A stretch of 64,000 nucleotides of DNA, taken from NCBI GenBank assembly GCA_002102555.1, contig MCFL01000096.1, positions 1 through 64,000 on the forward strand. The letters are read 5' to 3'. Positions 22,501 through 33,747 of the stretch are shown in pieces. Under the pieces are notes generated by a model. The model worked only from the letters and a program-made list of their open reading frames with translations, was not told the origin of the DNA and searched no databases. The position numbers and the translations under genes were made by a program. Source of the DNA: Catenaria anguillulae PL171. Taxonomy: Eukaryota > Blastocladiomycota > Blastocladiomycetes > Blastocladiales > Catenariaceae. How positions within the stretch are numbered: position 1 is the first letter of the stretch; each line of letters begins with the position of its first letter.

Positions 22501-25500
22501 TCAGCACTTGTTCTTGGCAGCTGCCAACCTAGCCTTGGCGCCCGTCACCTCCTTGGCATCCTGCTTTTCCTCGTCCTGAATCTTGTCGGCCAACTTGCCA
22601 AACAAGCTCATGGGCACGGCCTTTTGCTGCACGCTGTGCACCTTATCGGCGGCAACCTCGTCACCTGCACCGCTCTCGTCGGCCTCGTCGTCATCGTCCA
22701 CGTCCATGAGATCCAAATCGTCCAACTCGCCGACTCCGCCCTGCTCCTTGGCACCCTCCACCGCAGGAACCTTGGCCGGATTCGAACTCGCCGCAACAAA
22801 TTGCACCTGCCTCTCCTTCTCCCTCCTCTCCCTCTCTGCTCTCTCTCTCTCCTCGGCCTCCCTCTCCCGCTCCCTCTTTGCCCGCTCGCCCGCCACCACC
22901 ATGCGAATGTAATTGGCATCCGTATTAAACTTTGCCGCCACACTGCGCTTGACCCGCAACATGTCCTTGAATGTCTCCTCATTGCCATACCCGACCTCGA
23001 ACGCGCGCCACATGGCCCAATACTTTGGATTTGAGCTGGGCTCCACGAGCGTTGCTCCATGCGCAAACAGCGTGCGCGCGCGGTCCACATCGCCCACGCG
23101 CAACTCGAGCGCGGCCCATTCCATGCACATTTGCGCCGCGTGCTTGTCGGGCAACCCGGGCAGCACGCGCTCGTAGATGGGCCGGGCAGACAGCAGCCCG
23201 AAATGCGTCGAGGCGATCAGCACGGCGAGTGATACCATGGGTTTGCGGAGCGGCGGATCGAGGGCAAGTGTGGGCGAAAACAGGGCGCGGTCGAGCACGC
23301 GCAGGGCGCGCCGGGCAAGCCCGTGGCGCAGTTCGACGGCCGCGTACGCGGTAAACAGGGCCGAGCGGAAGGGCATTGGGGAGAGCGCAAGAGACGCGTC
23401 AAATAGGTCGCGCAGGCGTTCCATGGCCATGCCAAAGTCGCCGTCGCCATCCTGCGTGCTGGCCGCGGCTCCGGCGCGTTGGTCGTCTTGGTCATTGTCT
23501 TCGGCGTGGGTTGAAAACAAGTCGCCGCCTAGCCCATCGTCGGGGAGATCCACCGTGAGCCCAAACCGCCGCATGAACTTGGGAATGTACACGGCCCACA
23601 AGTCTTGAGCTATCGGGTAAGGGAACAGGGCAATGCCGCGCTCGTACACCTTGAATGCGTCTTCCCAGTACCCTTGCGACTCGAGGTATAGGGCATAGTT
23701 GACAACAACTTGGGGCGTGGCAATCTTGAGTGATAGCATCGAGTCATAGCACGCGGCGACCGTGGCGCGCGTGCCAAAGCACTCTTCGAGGTCAACGTAG
23801 AATGACCAAAGCGGCAGTGACTTGAAGAGGCGGCGTTGAGACGAGAGTTTCTGATGTAGCACGACGACGAGAACGAGTTTAGACAACTGAGCAACAACAA
23901 CAAGACATGCGGAAGGTATCAACGAAAGAAACGCGTACCGTATCCTTGAAATCCACCGCCTTTGCTGCCGCTCCCTTTGGCACCGAACACGCCCTGCCCA
24001 TGACATCCCTCGCCCTCTGAATCTCGGCCGCTCGCAACTCCATCTCTGCATACTCGGTCCACACACTGACCAGCTCGCCCACCGTCTTGAAATCGACCTT
24101 GACGGCCCGCTCCCAAACTGCCCGCGCACCCTCCACATCTTTACACTCGACCTCGTAATACCGCGCGTACCCAGTCCACACCTTGTCCAAATCGACCGCG
24201 TGCTTTGGATGAATTGTCTTGATGGCCTGCTCCCACGTGTTGCGACCAGGTACCAGGTCGGTCGCGCGTTTGACCCACTCGCCCACCGAGTGCGGGTTTT
24301 GCCTGAGTAACACGTCGTTGACGAGCACGGGCCGCGCGCGCGTCAACCGGTCCAGACGTGCAAGCCGCATGTCGACATCCACCTGAACGTTGTCCAACTC
24401 TTGTTTCAGATCTGGGTCCAAGTCTGCGTTTTTCTTTTTCGCGCGCTTGGTCAGCTTTGCCAACCGCTTGATTCCAACTTGCACAGCAACCTCCTCGACC
24501 TCCAAGTACGCATCAAACACCTGGGTGAAATCGCGCAACGACACGACACTGCGCATGGCTTGCTCAAACACGTCACGTGCACGGTCCATGTGTCCATTGG
24601 CCAAGTGCATGCGCGCAAGCGCCACATGAAATTTGGCGGCGTGTGTGGGCATGCGGCGAATGCCGGCACGCAACACTTGCTCGGCGAGATGCGCAGGCAG
24701 TGCAGTCGGATGGGACGTGAGCAACGAAAACAGTTTGTCAAAGAGTGCGGCCGTGCGCACGGCGTCGTCCGTGACGGCGGCCGAGTCGAGTGATTTGAGC
24801 ACATGGGTAGCGGCGAGCGCGTGATTGCCCGAGTCCATGAGCAGCGTCACGTAGGCCGAGGCGTGGGTCGGGTCCAGCTTGAGGTATCGCTTGTGCACGT
24901 GGATGGCAATTTCGGGATATCTTTTGATCCACGGCAGGTACAGCTCCCAGATGCGGTCGTGCTGCGTCACGGGCAGCGCTTGCAGTGCCCTGTCGAACCA
25001 CTGGCGGAGAGTGCCGGGCATGTACTCGCCCGGGTACTCGTTGACTGCGAGCGACAAAAAGTCAAGCCAAATGCGCGGCATCTTGTGCAAGGTGACGAGT
25101 GCGCGCTGGTAGGCGCCGAGCACTCGCTGCACGGCAAGCGTGCGGGGCCACGAGTGGGCGTTGGGCTCTGGCGGCGTGGGCGTGGCACGCAGGCGCACGA
25201 CTGACCAGTCCAAGTAGGCCTTCCACAGCTTGTAGGACCCGGGCAAGTGGTGCGTTGCGCGCTCGTACAGCAAGGCCAGGTGCGAGTGCGGGACGGTGCC
25301 GAGAGTGACATGGGCCTCCTTGTGGGCAATGTAGCGCAGCCAGGTGCGGGGCGAGTAAGGGTCGCGCAGCAGGTCGGCCTCGAACGGGTGGTCGGTCGGG
25401 TGCAGAGTGGCGGCCACGACGGCAGCGGCGGTGGATTGGGGGTGTGCTGGCGGATCAAGCAGGGGCAGAGTGGGCAGCGAGTGCTGGTCATGGTCATGTG

Positions 25501-25579
25501 ACCCTGGCGTGGCACCTGGACCAGACTGGGCTGCCAATGTCGTTGGGGATTCTGTTGGCGATGGTGGTGAGGAATCCAT
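22501..25579 (-). CDS. SYF1: Pre-mRNA-splicing factor SYF1 (XAB2), two exons
   Basis: Exons 25579-23939 and 23850-22501 (88-base intron, donor GTACGC, acceptor ACATCAG) join in phase to 996 residues. After a Ser/Pro leader of about 65 residues the protein is a long superhelix of HAT (half-a-TPR) repeats: FEADLLRDPYSPRTWLRYI, LLYERATHHLPGSYKLWKAYL, DFKTVGELVSVWTEYAEMEL, KSLPLWSFYVDLEE, FKVYERGIALFPYPIAQDLW. The C-terminus is acidic then charged. Syf1 scaffolds the Prp19-associated (NineTeen) and intron-binding complexes in catalytic spliceosomes. The length is somewhat above the usual 850-860, mainly from the leader and tail. It diverges from TTC36. Confidence 0.95.
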
Positions 25580-25898
25580 TGCGACGAGTCAAAGTTCAGT
25601 TTCTCATGCCGTTTCGAACAAGGAAGTGTTTCTTCCATACTGATCTCAAACATTGCATAAATTCTCTGAGTTTTCGGATCATGAGCTGAGAGATGAAAGG
25701 ACCGCCGATCTCACTGCCGAATCCACATGGTACATTGTGGGAAGAGCTCATCCGTTCTGCCGTCTCTCATTGAACACTTATGTGTGAGGATACGTACACA
25801 TTCAAGTTGTACGCAGCACTCTCTACGCTCTGCAGCCTTGCATTGCATTGCAAACTTTGAACATTGAATGAATGCCATAACCTGCGTAAAAACACACA
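25580..25898. promoter_or_regulatory. Divergent promoter region SYF1 / TTC36
   Basis: 319 bases between two divergent ATGs; both promoters must lie here. No specific element assigned. Confidence 0.5.
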
Positions 25899-26537
25899 AT
25901 GACCAGCAACATCTCGGAACGCGACGCCCAAGTCCTTGACCTCATCTTTGGCGGCGGCCCGCCCGTCGTCGCCACCCCGGAGCCCGTGTTGCCCCCCACC
26001 GAGTCGCCATCCGCAAAGGCACTAGCGGCGCTCTCACCGTCACAAGCCGACCAGCTCCGCACCCTCGAAACCCAGGCCATCCAACTTGCCGAGCAAAACC
26101 AGCTCGACTCTGCCCTCGACCATCTCAATCAAGGACTCGCCATTTGCCCGCACGCCGCGTCGTTGTACAACAACCGCGCCCAAGTGTACCGGTTGCTCGG
26201 CCAAACCGATCTCGCCCTACTCGATCTCGACAAGGCCATCGAGCTGGGGCAGGGCGAGGCGTGGGTGCTCAAGAATGCACACACGCAGCGCGGTGTCGTC
26301 ATGAAACAGTTGGGCGACCAGGACAAGGCCGTCAGCGAGTTTGAGCTGGCGGGCAAGTATGGCAGTAAAGTCGGTAAAGTCGCGGCAGTCAAGGAAAACC
26401 CGTTTGCACAAATGTGCAATGCCATCATGGACGAGGTCATGGCGCAGTATCGCAGGGTGCCACCAATTGCTGCCCCAGGTGCTTCGGCTGCTCCGCCAAC
26501 AAGTCAAAGTGGTTGCGAAGGCGAGACCAACAAGTGA
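25899..26537 (+). CDS. TTC36: TTC36-like tetratricopeptide repeat protein
   Basis: A single 212-residue frame from ATG 25899. The start (RDAQVLDLIF) and three tandem TPR motifs match the TTC36 layout: LETQAIQLAEQNQLDSALDH, ASLYNNRAQVYRLLGQTDLA (with the diagnostic YNNRAQ) and HTQRGVVMKQLGDQDKAVSE. The family-typical NPFAQMCN follows near residue 168. TTC36 is a small TPR adaptor; in vertebrates it protects 4-hydroxyphenylpyruvate dioxygenase from degradation, but its fungal role is not established. A Pro/Ala insert of about 25 residues lies between the N-terminal helix and the first repeat. No intron is needed. Confidence 0.9.
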   Translation: MTSNISERDAQVLDLIFGGGPPVVATPEPVLPPTESPSAKALAALSPSQADQLRTLETQAIQLAEQNQLDSALDHLNQGLAICPHAASLYNNRAQVYRLLGQTDLALLDLDKAIELGQGEAWVLKNAHTQRGVVMKQLGDQDKAVSEFELAGKYGSKVGKVAAVKENPFAQMCNAIMDEVMAQYRRVPPIAAPGASAAPPTSQSGCEGETNK

Positions 26538-26708
26538 AAGAGTCCTCGTGTGCGTGCCTGCGATTCGCATTCCTCCAATACACATTCGCCATCTTGACCA
26601 GTGTCGTTCCGATCGCGTGAACTATGACCTTGCTCTTGACCAAAGCAAATCGCCAGCACATGGACTTAGAAAAGTTTTCGATGGCGAAATCGGGTCTCTT
26701 ACAGAAGA

Positions 26709-26780
26709 GGTCGTATGGTGTAGTCGGTTAGCACACGAGACTCTGAATCTCGGGACCTGAGTTCGAATCTCAGTATGACC
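26709..26780 (+). tRNA. tRNA-Gln (anticodon CUG)
   Basis: A full cloverleaf can be drawn. The acceptor stem 26709-26715 pairs with 26774-26780 (one G-U). The D stem is gtg/cac around a tagtcggttag loop. The anticodon stem is cgaga/tctcg with loop ctctgaa, anticodon CTG. The T arm is ctgag-ttcgaat-ctcag. There is no intron and no encoded CCA, as expected in a eukaryote. A TTTT terminator follows directly. Confidence 0.96.
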
Positions 26781-26784
26781 TTTT
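26781..26784 (+). terminator. RNA polymerase III terminator of tRNA-Gln
   Basis: A TTTT run immediately after the tRNA 3' end, the standard Pol III stop signal. Confidence 0.8.
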
Positions 26785-27631
26785 GCCATGCCGCCTTGTC
26801 TTTCTTCGTCGCCCATGGTCCCCAGGACATGCCAACCAAATGGAATTGTTTGAGCCGTGATATCCCTTTGGTGCCGTTTTGTGGAAATCCAATCCTCTAG
26901 CCTCCCTTGTACTTTGCTCCCGGCAGTCCGCCGTCACCTTTGCCCGCTATCTCGCACAATCAGGACGCACGCTTTATCCAGTATTGGGGACATGAGCGAA
27001 ATTGTGTTCGGTTCTTTTCGGTATGTTAATATTATTAGAGCCAAAAGAGTATATTCAGTCTCTGCATCAACAAGATAGCCTTGTTCAATGGTACATAAAC
27101 AACATATGCGATTTGATCGTGTGAGACAAACCTGACAGCAACAGGACTTTCAACTTCGTTGTCTTAACATGAGGGCGAACTTGCATTTCCCTGGCTATCC
27201 TCATGGACGTGCCCCTTCGACCTCTCGTCGTAACCTGGGCTGGCATGGACATGGATAGCGTGGGAGCAAGTTCGTCAATTGTATCTCGTGTCGGTAAGCA
27301 TGTAGAAAGTCTCTCAAGCACACATAGCAATTGGCAAACCGTTTCCAGATTTGAGAGAGAGAGGCAAGTTACAGCATGCGTTGTGCAAACCGAAACGGCA
27401 GCAAGAACACGTTCTTGGCACGAAGTGAGACAGGGTTGTGTAAATCCGGTACCGCCGGTGGGGAGCCAAAACATCCATCCGCACTTCTACCCACGCACGG
27501 AAATGCCGATAATGGATCCGCCATCATCAGATTACAAACCGCATTCGATGGGAATACATATAAATACTGCTGCCCGTCCCGCGAGTCTGCTTGCGTGCTG
27601 TTCGCTGCCACCTCAACAGATCCAATCCGCC
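26785..27631. other. No supported gene before the 27632 membrane protein
   Basis: The in-frame extension upstream of ATG 27632 (to 27203) has no domain and irregular composition, so it was not included in the gene. An AT-rich patch lies near 27020-27060. Confidence 0.4.
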
Positions 27632-28195
27632 ATGCTCAAAGTCATGTCTCCATCAGCAACGTGTCCAGTCGCCAAGTGCCCCCGCGCAGCAGCGCCGAGT
27701 CCACGGCGCCACTCATCGAGCATGATGCGCTGTCTCCCCGTCCATACCGCCATCGTGCTACTCGCTTGCCTCAGCCTGTCCGCAGCAGCATACCATTGTG
27801 CAAGCGTGATGCTCTTGCCCTCCATCTTGTCACCCATCTCACCGGAACTGGACGCTGTCTTTCTGTCCACGCACGCCGTGCTGTGTGTTGGGCTCATTGT
27901 GTTTGCGACGTGCTACAAGCGCAAAGGGTGGTTCCAAGTGTGTTCTGTGACCAAGCTCGTACACTATTTGGCCGTCGTGTTTGTGTTTTTGATTGCCGTT
28001 GTTGCCGAAGCCATGGTTCAAGGCAGAGCAAAGGAAGTTCTGGGCCAACCTCTGATTGTGGGCGAGATTGGGGTCCTGGTCGCAGATGGGGTCGTGAGCG
28101 GGATGCTGTGCTATTGTGGGACAAAGATTGTTGGCTCTCGTAAAGCTCGGAATGGAACCAGACATGGCGGAGAACAAGGGGTTAGCTGTGTGTGA
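27632..28195 (+). CDS. Small four-helix membrane protein, unknown
   Basis: ATG 27632 was chosen because the ordered part begins just after it; 187 residues result. After about 40 basic and cysteine-containing residues come four hydrophobic helices: HTAIVLLACLSLSAAAYHCA, HAVLCVGLIVFATCY, LVHYLAVVFVFLIAVVAEAM and GEIGVLVADGVVSGMLCYCG, with a short basic tail. The size and topology resemble the small proteins at 42-47 kb, but no shared motif could be aligned by eye. Function unknown. Confidence 0.55.
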   Translation: MLKVMSPSATCPVAKCPRAAAPSPRRHSSSMMRCLPVHTAIVLLACLSLSAAAYHCASVMLLPSILSPISPELDAVFLSTHAVLCVGLIVFATCYKRKGWFQVCSVTKLVHYLAVVFVFLIAVVAEAMVQGRAKEVLGQPLIVGEIGVLVADGVVSGMLCYCGTKIVGSRKARNGTRHGGEQGVSCV

Positions 28196-28940
28196 CCAAC
28201 ATGTAGGGCGAGAGCGTTGATTCCCAATATACCTTATGATGTTGCTGTTCGATAACGTACATGCCTGATTCCTGTCAAGTGGCATGCACACGCGAATCCT
28301 GAGCTATGTACAAAGACGGACAGGGGGAGGCGGGGGAGTGAGTCACAAGTTAATATGTGTCTCCGTCGGAAAAACTGCAACTGCAAGCATCACGTGGTCC
28401 AATTATCCGACCCTGCAGTTGTTTATTCATGGCTTGCTTTTGGATGACAAAGCATCTGCAGGTTCACAATTCACATGGCGAGAACAATGGCTCCAACCGC
28501 CGGTTTTGCTCTCTTTGAGTGATGGCAAAAGCTGCATGGGCACATGTGGACGACGTTTTGCGGATTGGACCCATGGCTGAAGACTTTTTGTTTGTTTTCA
28601 TTATTACTTGCGCCCGCTTTCCCACGATGCAAAAACAAAGTCTGAGTGATCTTTGCTCTTCTCAAGCATTGTTGACTGCCGTTATGTAAGCAGTCCACTA
28701 TCGATATTCGTGGACACTGCTCGCATTCGAGTCATTTCAGTGCAAGTGTGTTGATTTCTTGCTCAGTACAAGAATTGCCCAGCGCCCATGACCGTGACTG
28801 TCTGACCTCAATTGCCCATCGGTCACGGCCAATCCCACGTACATTTCTGTCTTTCCCTCATCCAGCTCTGGTTTGGCTGTTGGACAGACATCTGATTCCA
28901 ATTTCCACTCGACTCGACGCTACTCCCTTCAACGTTGACA
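28196..28940. other. Intergenic upstream of the ABC transporter
   Basis: 745 bases with only short frames. It presumably carries the ABC-transporter promoter. No RNA gene was seen. Confidence 0.4.
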
Positions 28941-31900
28941 ATGGCTCCCGCCCCCGCCACTGACGACAAAAAGGGCCTCCTGCACCCTCCGAGTGCAGGT
29001 CCGTCATCTGAAGCCATCGACCTCGAAGCCCGCCACCATGCCCTGCGCAACGCCGACAAGGTTTCACCCGATACTCGCGCCAACCCACTCTCGCGGTTGC
29101 TCTTCTCTTGGCAAACCGGGCTCATCCGCCTCGGGTACACTCGTCCGCTCGAACAAGAGGACATGTACCAGCTGCCTGATCCGCTCACGTCAAAGTTCAA
29201 CACGCAGCTCTTGACGGATCGTTGGCAGGACCAGGTCCAGGCATTTACGGTCCGCCATGGCAAGCCACCTGGGCCCATGCCTGCGCAAGTCGACTCGAAA
29301 GACAAGCCCGCCCAAGGAGCAGCTGGCAAGCAGCCAACAGAGCCCACGCCATCTCTGCTCAAGGCATTTTGGCATGCCTATGGCTGGGACTATGTTCTCT
29401 CTGGCATCTACGCCTACTTGGGCACCGCAACGCAAATCGCCTCCCCCGTCATGCTTGAACTGCTCCTCACGTACCTCAAAGCCGAATATGCCCGTCGGCT
29501 CGAACCCGAAGCCACCCGCCGCGACTCTGAGTACATTGCTGGCTACGGCTACCTACTCGTCGTGCTCATCTTTGCCTTTCAAGTGGCCACCACGCTCTTC
29601 AACTCGCGCTATTTTATCGTCGGCATGCAAATCGGCATGCGGCTGCGTGCGGGTCTCCAAGGCATGATTTACGCCAAATCGCTCAAGCTATCTGCTCGTG
29701 CGCGCGCAAGCGAGTTCACAGCGGGCCGCATTACCAACATGGTATCGACAGACGCAACCAAGCTGGATTTCATTTTGCCGTATACGCACAATGCGCACTT
29801 GGCGCCTATCACTGTGATTGTCATTGTCACGTTGCTTGTCCGTATGCTCGGCGTGGCCGCGCTGGCTGGGTTGGCGCTCATGGTGGCGTTTATTCCTGTG
29901 CAAGGCAAGTTGGCGCAGTACATGACCACGTTGCGCAAGGATACGCAGTTGGTCACGGACAAGCGAGTCAAGTTGATGAACGAGATTTTGCAAGGTTCGA
30001 GGATTGTCAAGCTCATGTCATGGGAAGCAGCAATGACGGATGCCGTCATGGAGTTGCGGCTCAAGGAACTCGACCTTGTTCGTCGGATGAACATTTGGCG
30101 TGCGAGTATCAATGGTATGTATTCCATGTGCGCTTATTTTTGCTATCGCTCTCGCGACTGACGCAAACTTATCTTTCCACATTGCAGGTGTTGCTCAGGC
30201 AATTCCGGCCATGTCTGCTACATTGGTGTTTGCCGTCTACTACGCCATGGGCAACCAATTGTCGGCACCCATTGTCTTTTCGTCGCTCGCCCTTTTCAAC
30301 GTCTTGCGTTTGCCGCTCATGTGTATGTCGCTTTTTCATTGAACCCACCAACCGCCATCAAGAGCCACCAGGCCCATACAGTCTTACTGACCCACTCTCT
30401 CTTGCACATCATGCAGTCATTCCCATGACCATCGCCTTCCTCGTCGACGCCAACGTCTCTCTGCAACGCATCAAGTCTCTCTTCCTCGCCGAAGAACTCG
30501 ACACCCAGCCCACACTCGTACCCCTCGACTCGACATCCACCGCCATCCGGATTTCCGGCCCCGCGGCGTTTGAATGGAACCCCAGCGACAACCTCTTGCA
30601 ATCCATCTCGCTGACCATTCCGCGCGGATCTCTCACGGCCATTGTCGGTGCCGTGGGCGCAGGCAAGTCGAATTTGCTGGCCGGCATCGTCGGCGAAATG
30701 CGCCGCGTCCAGGGCGACGTGGAAATTGCCGGATCGATTGGCTACTGCCCGCAACAGCCTTGGGTCATGAATGCCAGTCTCAAGGACAATGTGCTTTTCG
30801 GGCTCGACTTTGACGCTGCAAGGTACCAAAGGGCAATCAAGCTGTCTGCGCTCGAGCGCGACATTGAGCAGTTGCAGGCAGGTGAGATGACCGAGATTGG
30901 GGAGCGTGGTATCACGTTAAGTGGCGGTCAAAAGGCGAGGGTTGCGTTTGCGCGCGCGCTCTACTTTGATCCCGATACTTTGCTTCTTGGTACGTCTGCA
31001 CTCGTTAACCCACCCGTGCAACTCCCTCCTTGTGTGTCATGTCTTAAGCTAACCGCTCACCGCATTTCGCAGATGACCCGATCGCTGCCGTTGACGCTCA
31101 TGTGGGCAAGCACCTGTTCCGGACAATCGCAGAAGGGCTTAAGGGAAAGACCAGGGTGCTCGTTACGCATGCCCTTCACCACGTACCCTCCTGCGACTAC
31201 ATTGTGTTTATGCGTGGCGGCAAGATTGTTGAGCAGGGCACGTATGCAGAGTTGATGGCCATGGAAGGCGGCGAGTTTGCTGCGCAAATGTTGAGTGTTG
31301 GTGGTGCAAAGAAGGATGGCGCAAGCAGCGCCAGTGCCAGTCCCGCGGATTCGCCCGTCATCAAACCCGCCGATGTGATTGAAGAAGCTGGCCATGGCAT
31401 GCGCGAACGCAAGATTTCGACCCAATCCAAAAAGGACAATGACCGTCCGCAATCGCCCGCCAAGCCCGCGGCCAACGCCAAGCTTATGCAAGCCGAAGAC
31501 CGTGCCGTTGGATCGGTCGACGCTGCTGTCTATTCGGCTTACGCTCGTGCCATGGGTAGCCTGGGCACGCTTGTCGTCCTGGCCCTCGTGCTCATTCTTA
31601 CTCAAGTCTTCCGCGTCGGCAATGACCTGTGGCTCACCTGGTGGACGCAAAACAGGTTCCCCATCGACCAAGGCGTTTATGTTGGCGTGTACTTTGCATG
31701 GGCCGTCGCGCAAGCGGGTTCTTTTGTATTCAACGGTATCCAATTTACGTACGCGGGCGTGCGCGCGTCGGCGAGTTTGCACCGTGCGGCCGTGTATGGT
31801 GTGATGCGTAGCCCCATGGCCTTCTTTGACACGACGCCCATGGGGCGCATCTTGTCGCGCTTGTCAAAGGACCAGGATGCCATGGACAATACGCTTGTGG

Positions 31901-33641
31901 ATTCCGTCAAGATGTTCTTTTCGACGCTCACAACGTGCTTGTCGACATTTGTGCTCATGATTGTCGCCACGCCCATCTTTGCGCTGCCGCTCGTTCCGCT
32001 CTTGGTCGTGTACTGGTACATCCAGCTCTTTTACAGGAGCACGAGTCGCGAGTTGAAGCGACTCGATTCGATTTCGCGGTCGCCATTGTATGCCGGGTTT
32101 GCAGAGACGCTGACTGGATTGACCACCATTCGTGCAGTACGTCCCCACTGTTTTTTTTTTCTTTTTTCTTTTTACCCGTCTACCCGTCTTGTGAGCTTTT
32201 GGTTGTCTGACACGACATTGAGTCAAATAGTATCGTGAAGAGGCACGGTTCCGCGACGTGAATCAGCAAGCGATCGACTTCAACAACCGCCCATACTACA
32301 TGCAAATTTGCGCTCAACGTTGGCTTTCGATTCGCCTCGAATCGATTGGATCCGCACTCATCTTTTTCGCAGGCTTGTTTGGTGTCATCAACATTGGCGG
32401 CACATCAGTTGAGCTCGTTGGTCTCTCTCTGGTACGACAGTCATTCATTTTACACCTTGAACTCATTCGCCGCATTGCCAATCGCAAAGCTGATGTGTGT
32501 TTGTCTTGTCGTAGTCGTACGCTCTTTCCGTGACAAGCAACCTCAACTGGTGCGTGCGCCAAGCCGTCGAAGTCGAGACGCAAATGAACTCTGTTGAGCG
32601 CATCTGGCACTATGCCGAAAAGCTCGAGTCGGAAGCACCGGCCATCACGGACGTGTCACCACCCACTCCCAGTTGGCCAGACAAGGGCGAAATCAAGTTT
32701 TCCGATGTCACCATGGCGTATCGCAAGGAGCTCGACCCCGTGCTCAAAAAGATCAACGTCACGATCCCCGCGGGCAGCAAAGTGGGCATTGTCGGTCGCA
32801 CCGGTAGTGGTAAATCTAGCTCGATTGTGGCACTGTTTAGGCTAGTCGAGTTGAGGGAGGGCAAGATTGAGATTGACGGGTTGGATATTGCAAAGTTGGG
32901 GTTGCACGAGTTGCGCTCACGGTTGGCCATTATTCCGCAGGTACGCTTGACATCAAATCTTGGCCGTTGCCAAACGTCGGGAGTGTGCTCACCGACTTTT
33001 TTTTTGTGTGTGTGATGTCCAGGAACCAACACTGTTCACGGGCTCGATCCGGTCCAACTTGGACAGGTTCAACCAGGCAACCGACGACTTGCTGTGGGAA
33101 TGTTTGGATCGCGCCGGGCTCAAGCCATACGTCCAATCGCTCGCAGAAAAGCTGGACGCTCCTGTTGAAGAGGGCGGCGGCAACTTGTCGGTGGGCCAGC
33201 GCCAGCTCTTGTGTCTTGCTCGGTCCATGGTGCGCAAGAGCAATGTGCTTGTCATGGTGCGTATCGACGTTACGATTCTCACAATCCTTGCAATCTGTGG
33301 CGAGCCATGATCACACTGAACTGACTCATTCAACTTTGCGTATATACCTATGATAGGATGAGGCAACGGCAAGCTGCGACTACGAAACCGACAAGCAAAT
33401 CCAACGCGCCATTCGCCGCGACTTTGCACACGCCACCGTGCTCACCATTGCGCATCGGCTCAACACCATCATCGATTACGACCACATTGCCGTGCTGTCG
33501 AATGGCGAGCTCGTCGAGTTTGCATCACCGCACGAGTTGCTGCAGCGGCCCGACTCGCTGTTTACGGCGCTGGTCGAGGAAACTGGTGCAGAAAATGCAA
33601 TGTTGTTGCGCAGGTTGGCGGCTGAAAAGCGGCTGGAGTAG
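28941..33641 (+). CDS. ABCC/MRP-type full ABC transporter, eight exons
   Basis: The start is ATG 28941; an upstream in-frame TTG at 28935 is not a start. Exons 28941-30114, 30188-30322, 30417-30989, 31073-32136, 32231-32431, 32515-32940, 33023-33256 and 33357-33641 join in phase to 1363 residues (introns 73-100 bases). Order: TMD1 (about 110-420), NBD1 with Walker [10 protein letters not shown] near 515, signature [15 protein letters not shown] near 605 and Walker [16 protein letters not shown]; a Ser/Ala linker; TMD2 (about 790-1060); NBD2 with Walker [10 protein letters not shown] near 1143, [15 protein letters not shown], Walker B VLVMDEATAS and IAHRL. The Asp in place of the NBD1 catalytic Glu is normal for ABCC. 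There is no TMD0, so it is a short MRP type exporting organic anions or conjugates from the plasma or vacuolar membrane. The substrate is unknown. Confidence 0.95.
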
Positions 33642-33747
33642 TGGCGATTATTCCCATGTTACTCGTATTGTTTATCTTGATAGCTCTTTTCATTTATACA
33701 CTTCTATTCTTCCGAAACTGCCTGCTCCATGCTGCGGTAGAGTCGCC

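Noticed and set aside
27203-27631. Long N-terminal extension of the 27632 membrane protein
   Set aside because: Composition is irregular, there is no domain, and several later ATGs fit better with the membrane segments.
28935-28940. Upstream start of the ABC transporter
   Set aside because: The codon at 28935 is TTG; the first ATG is at 28941.
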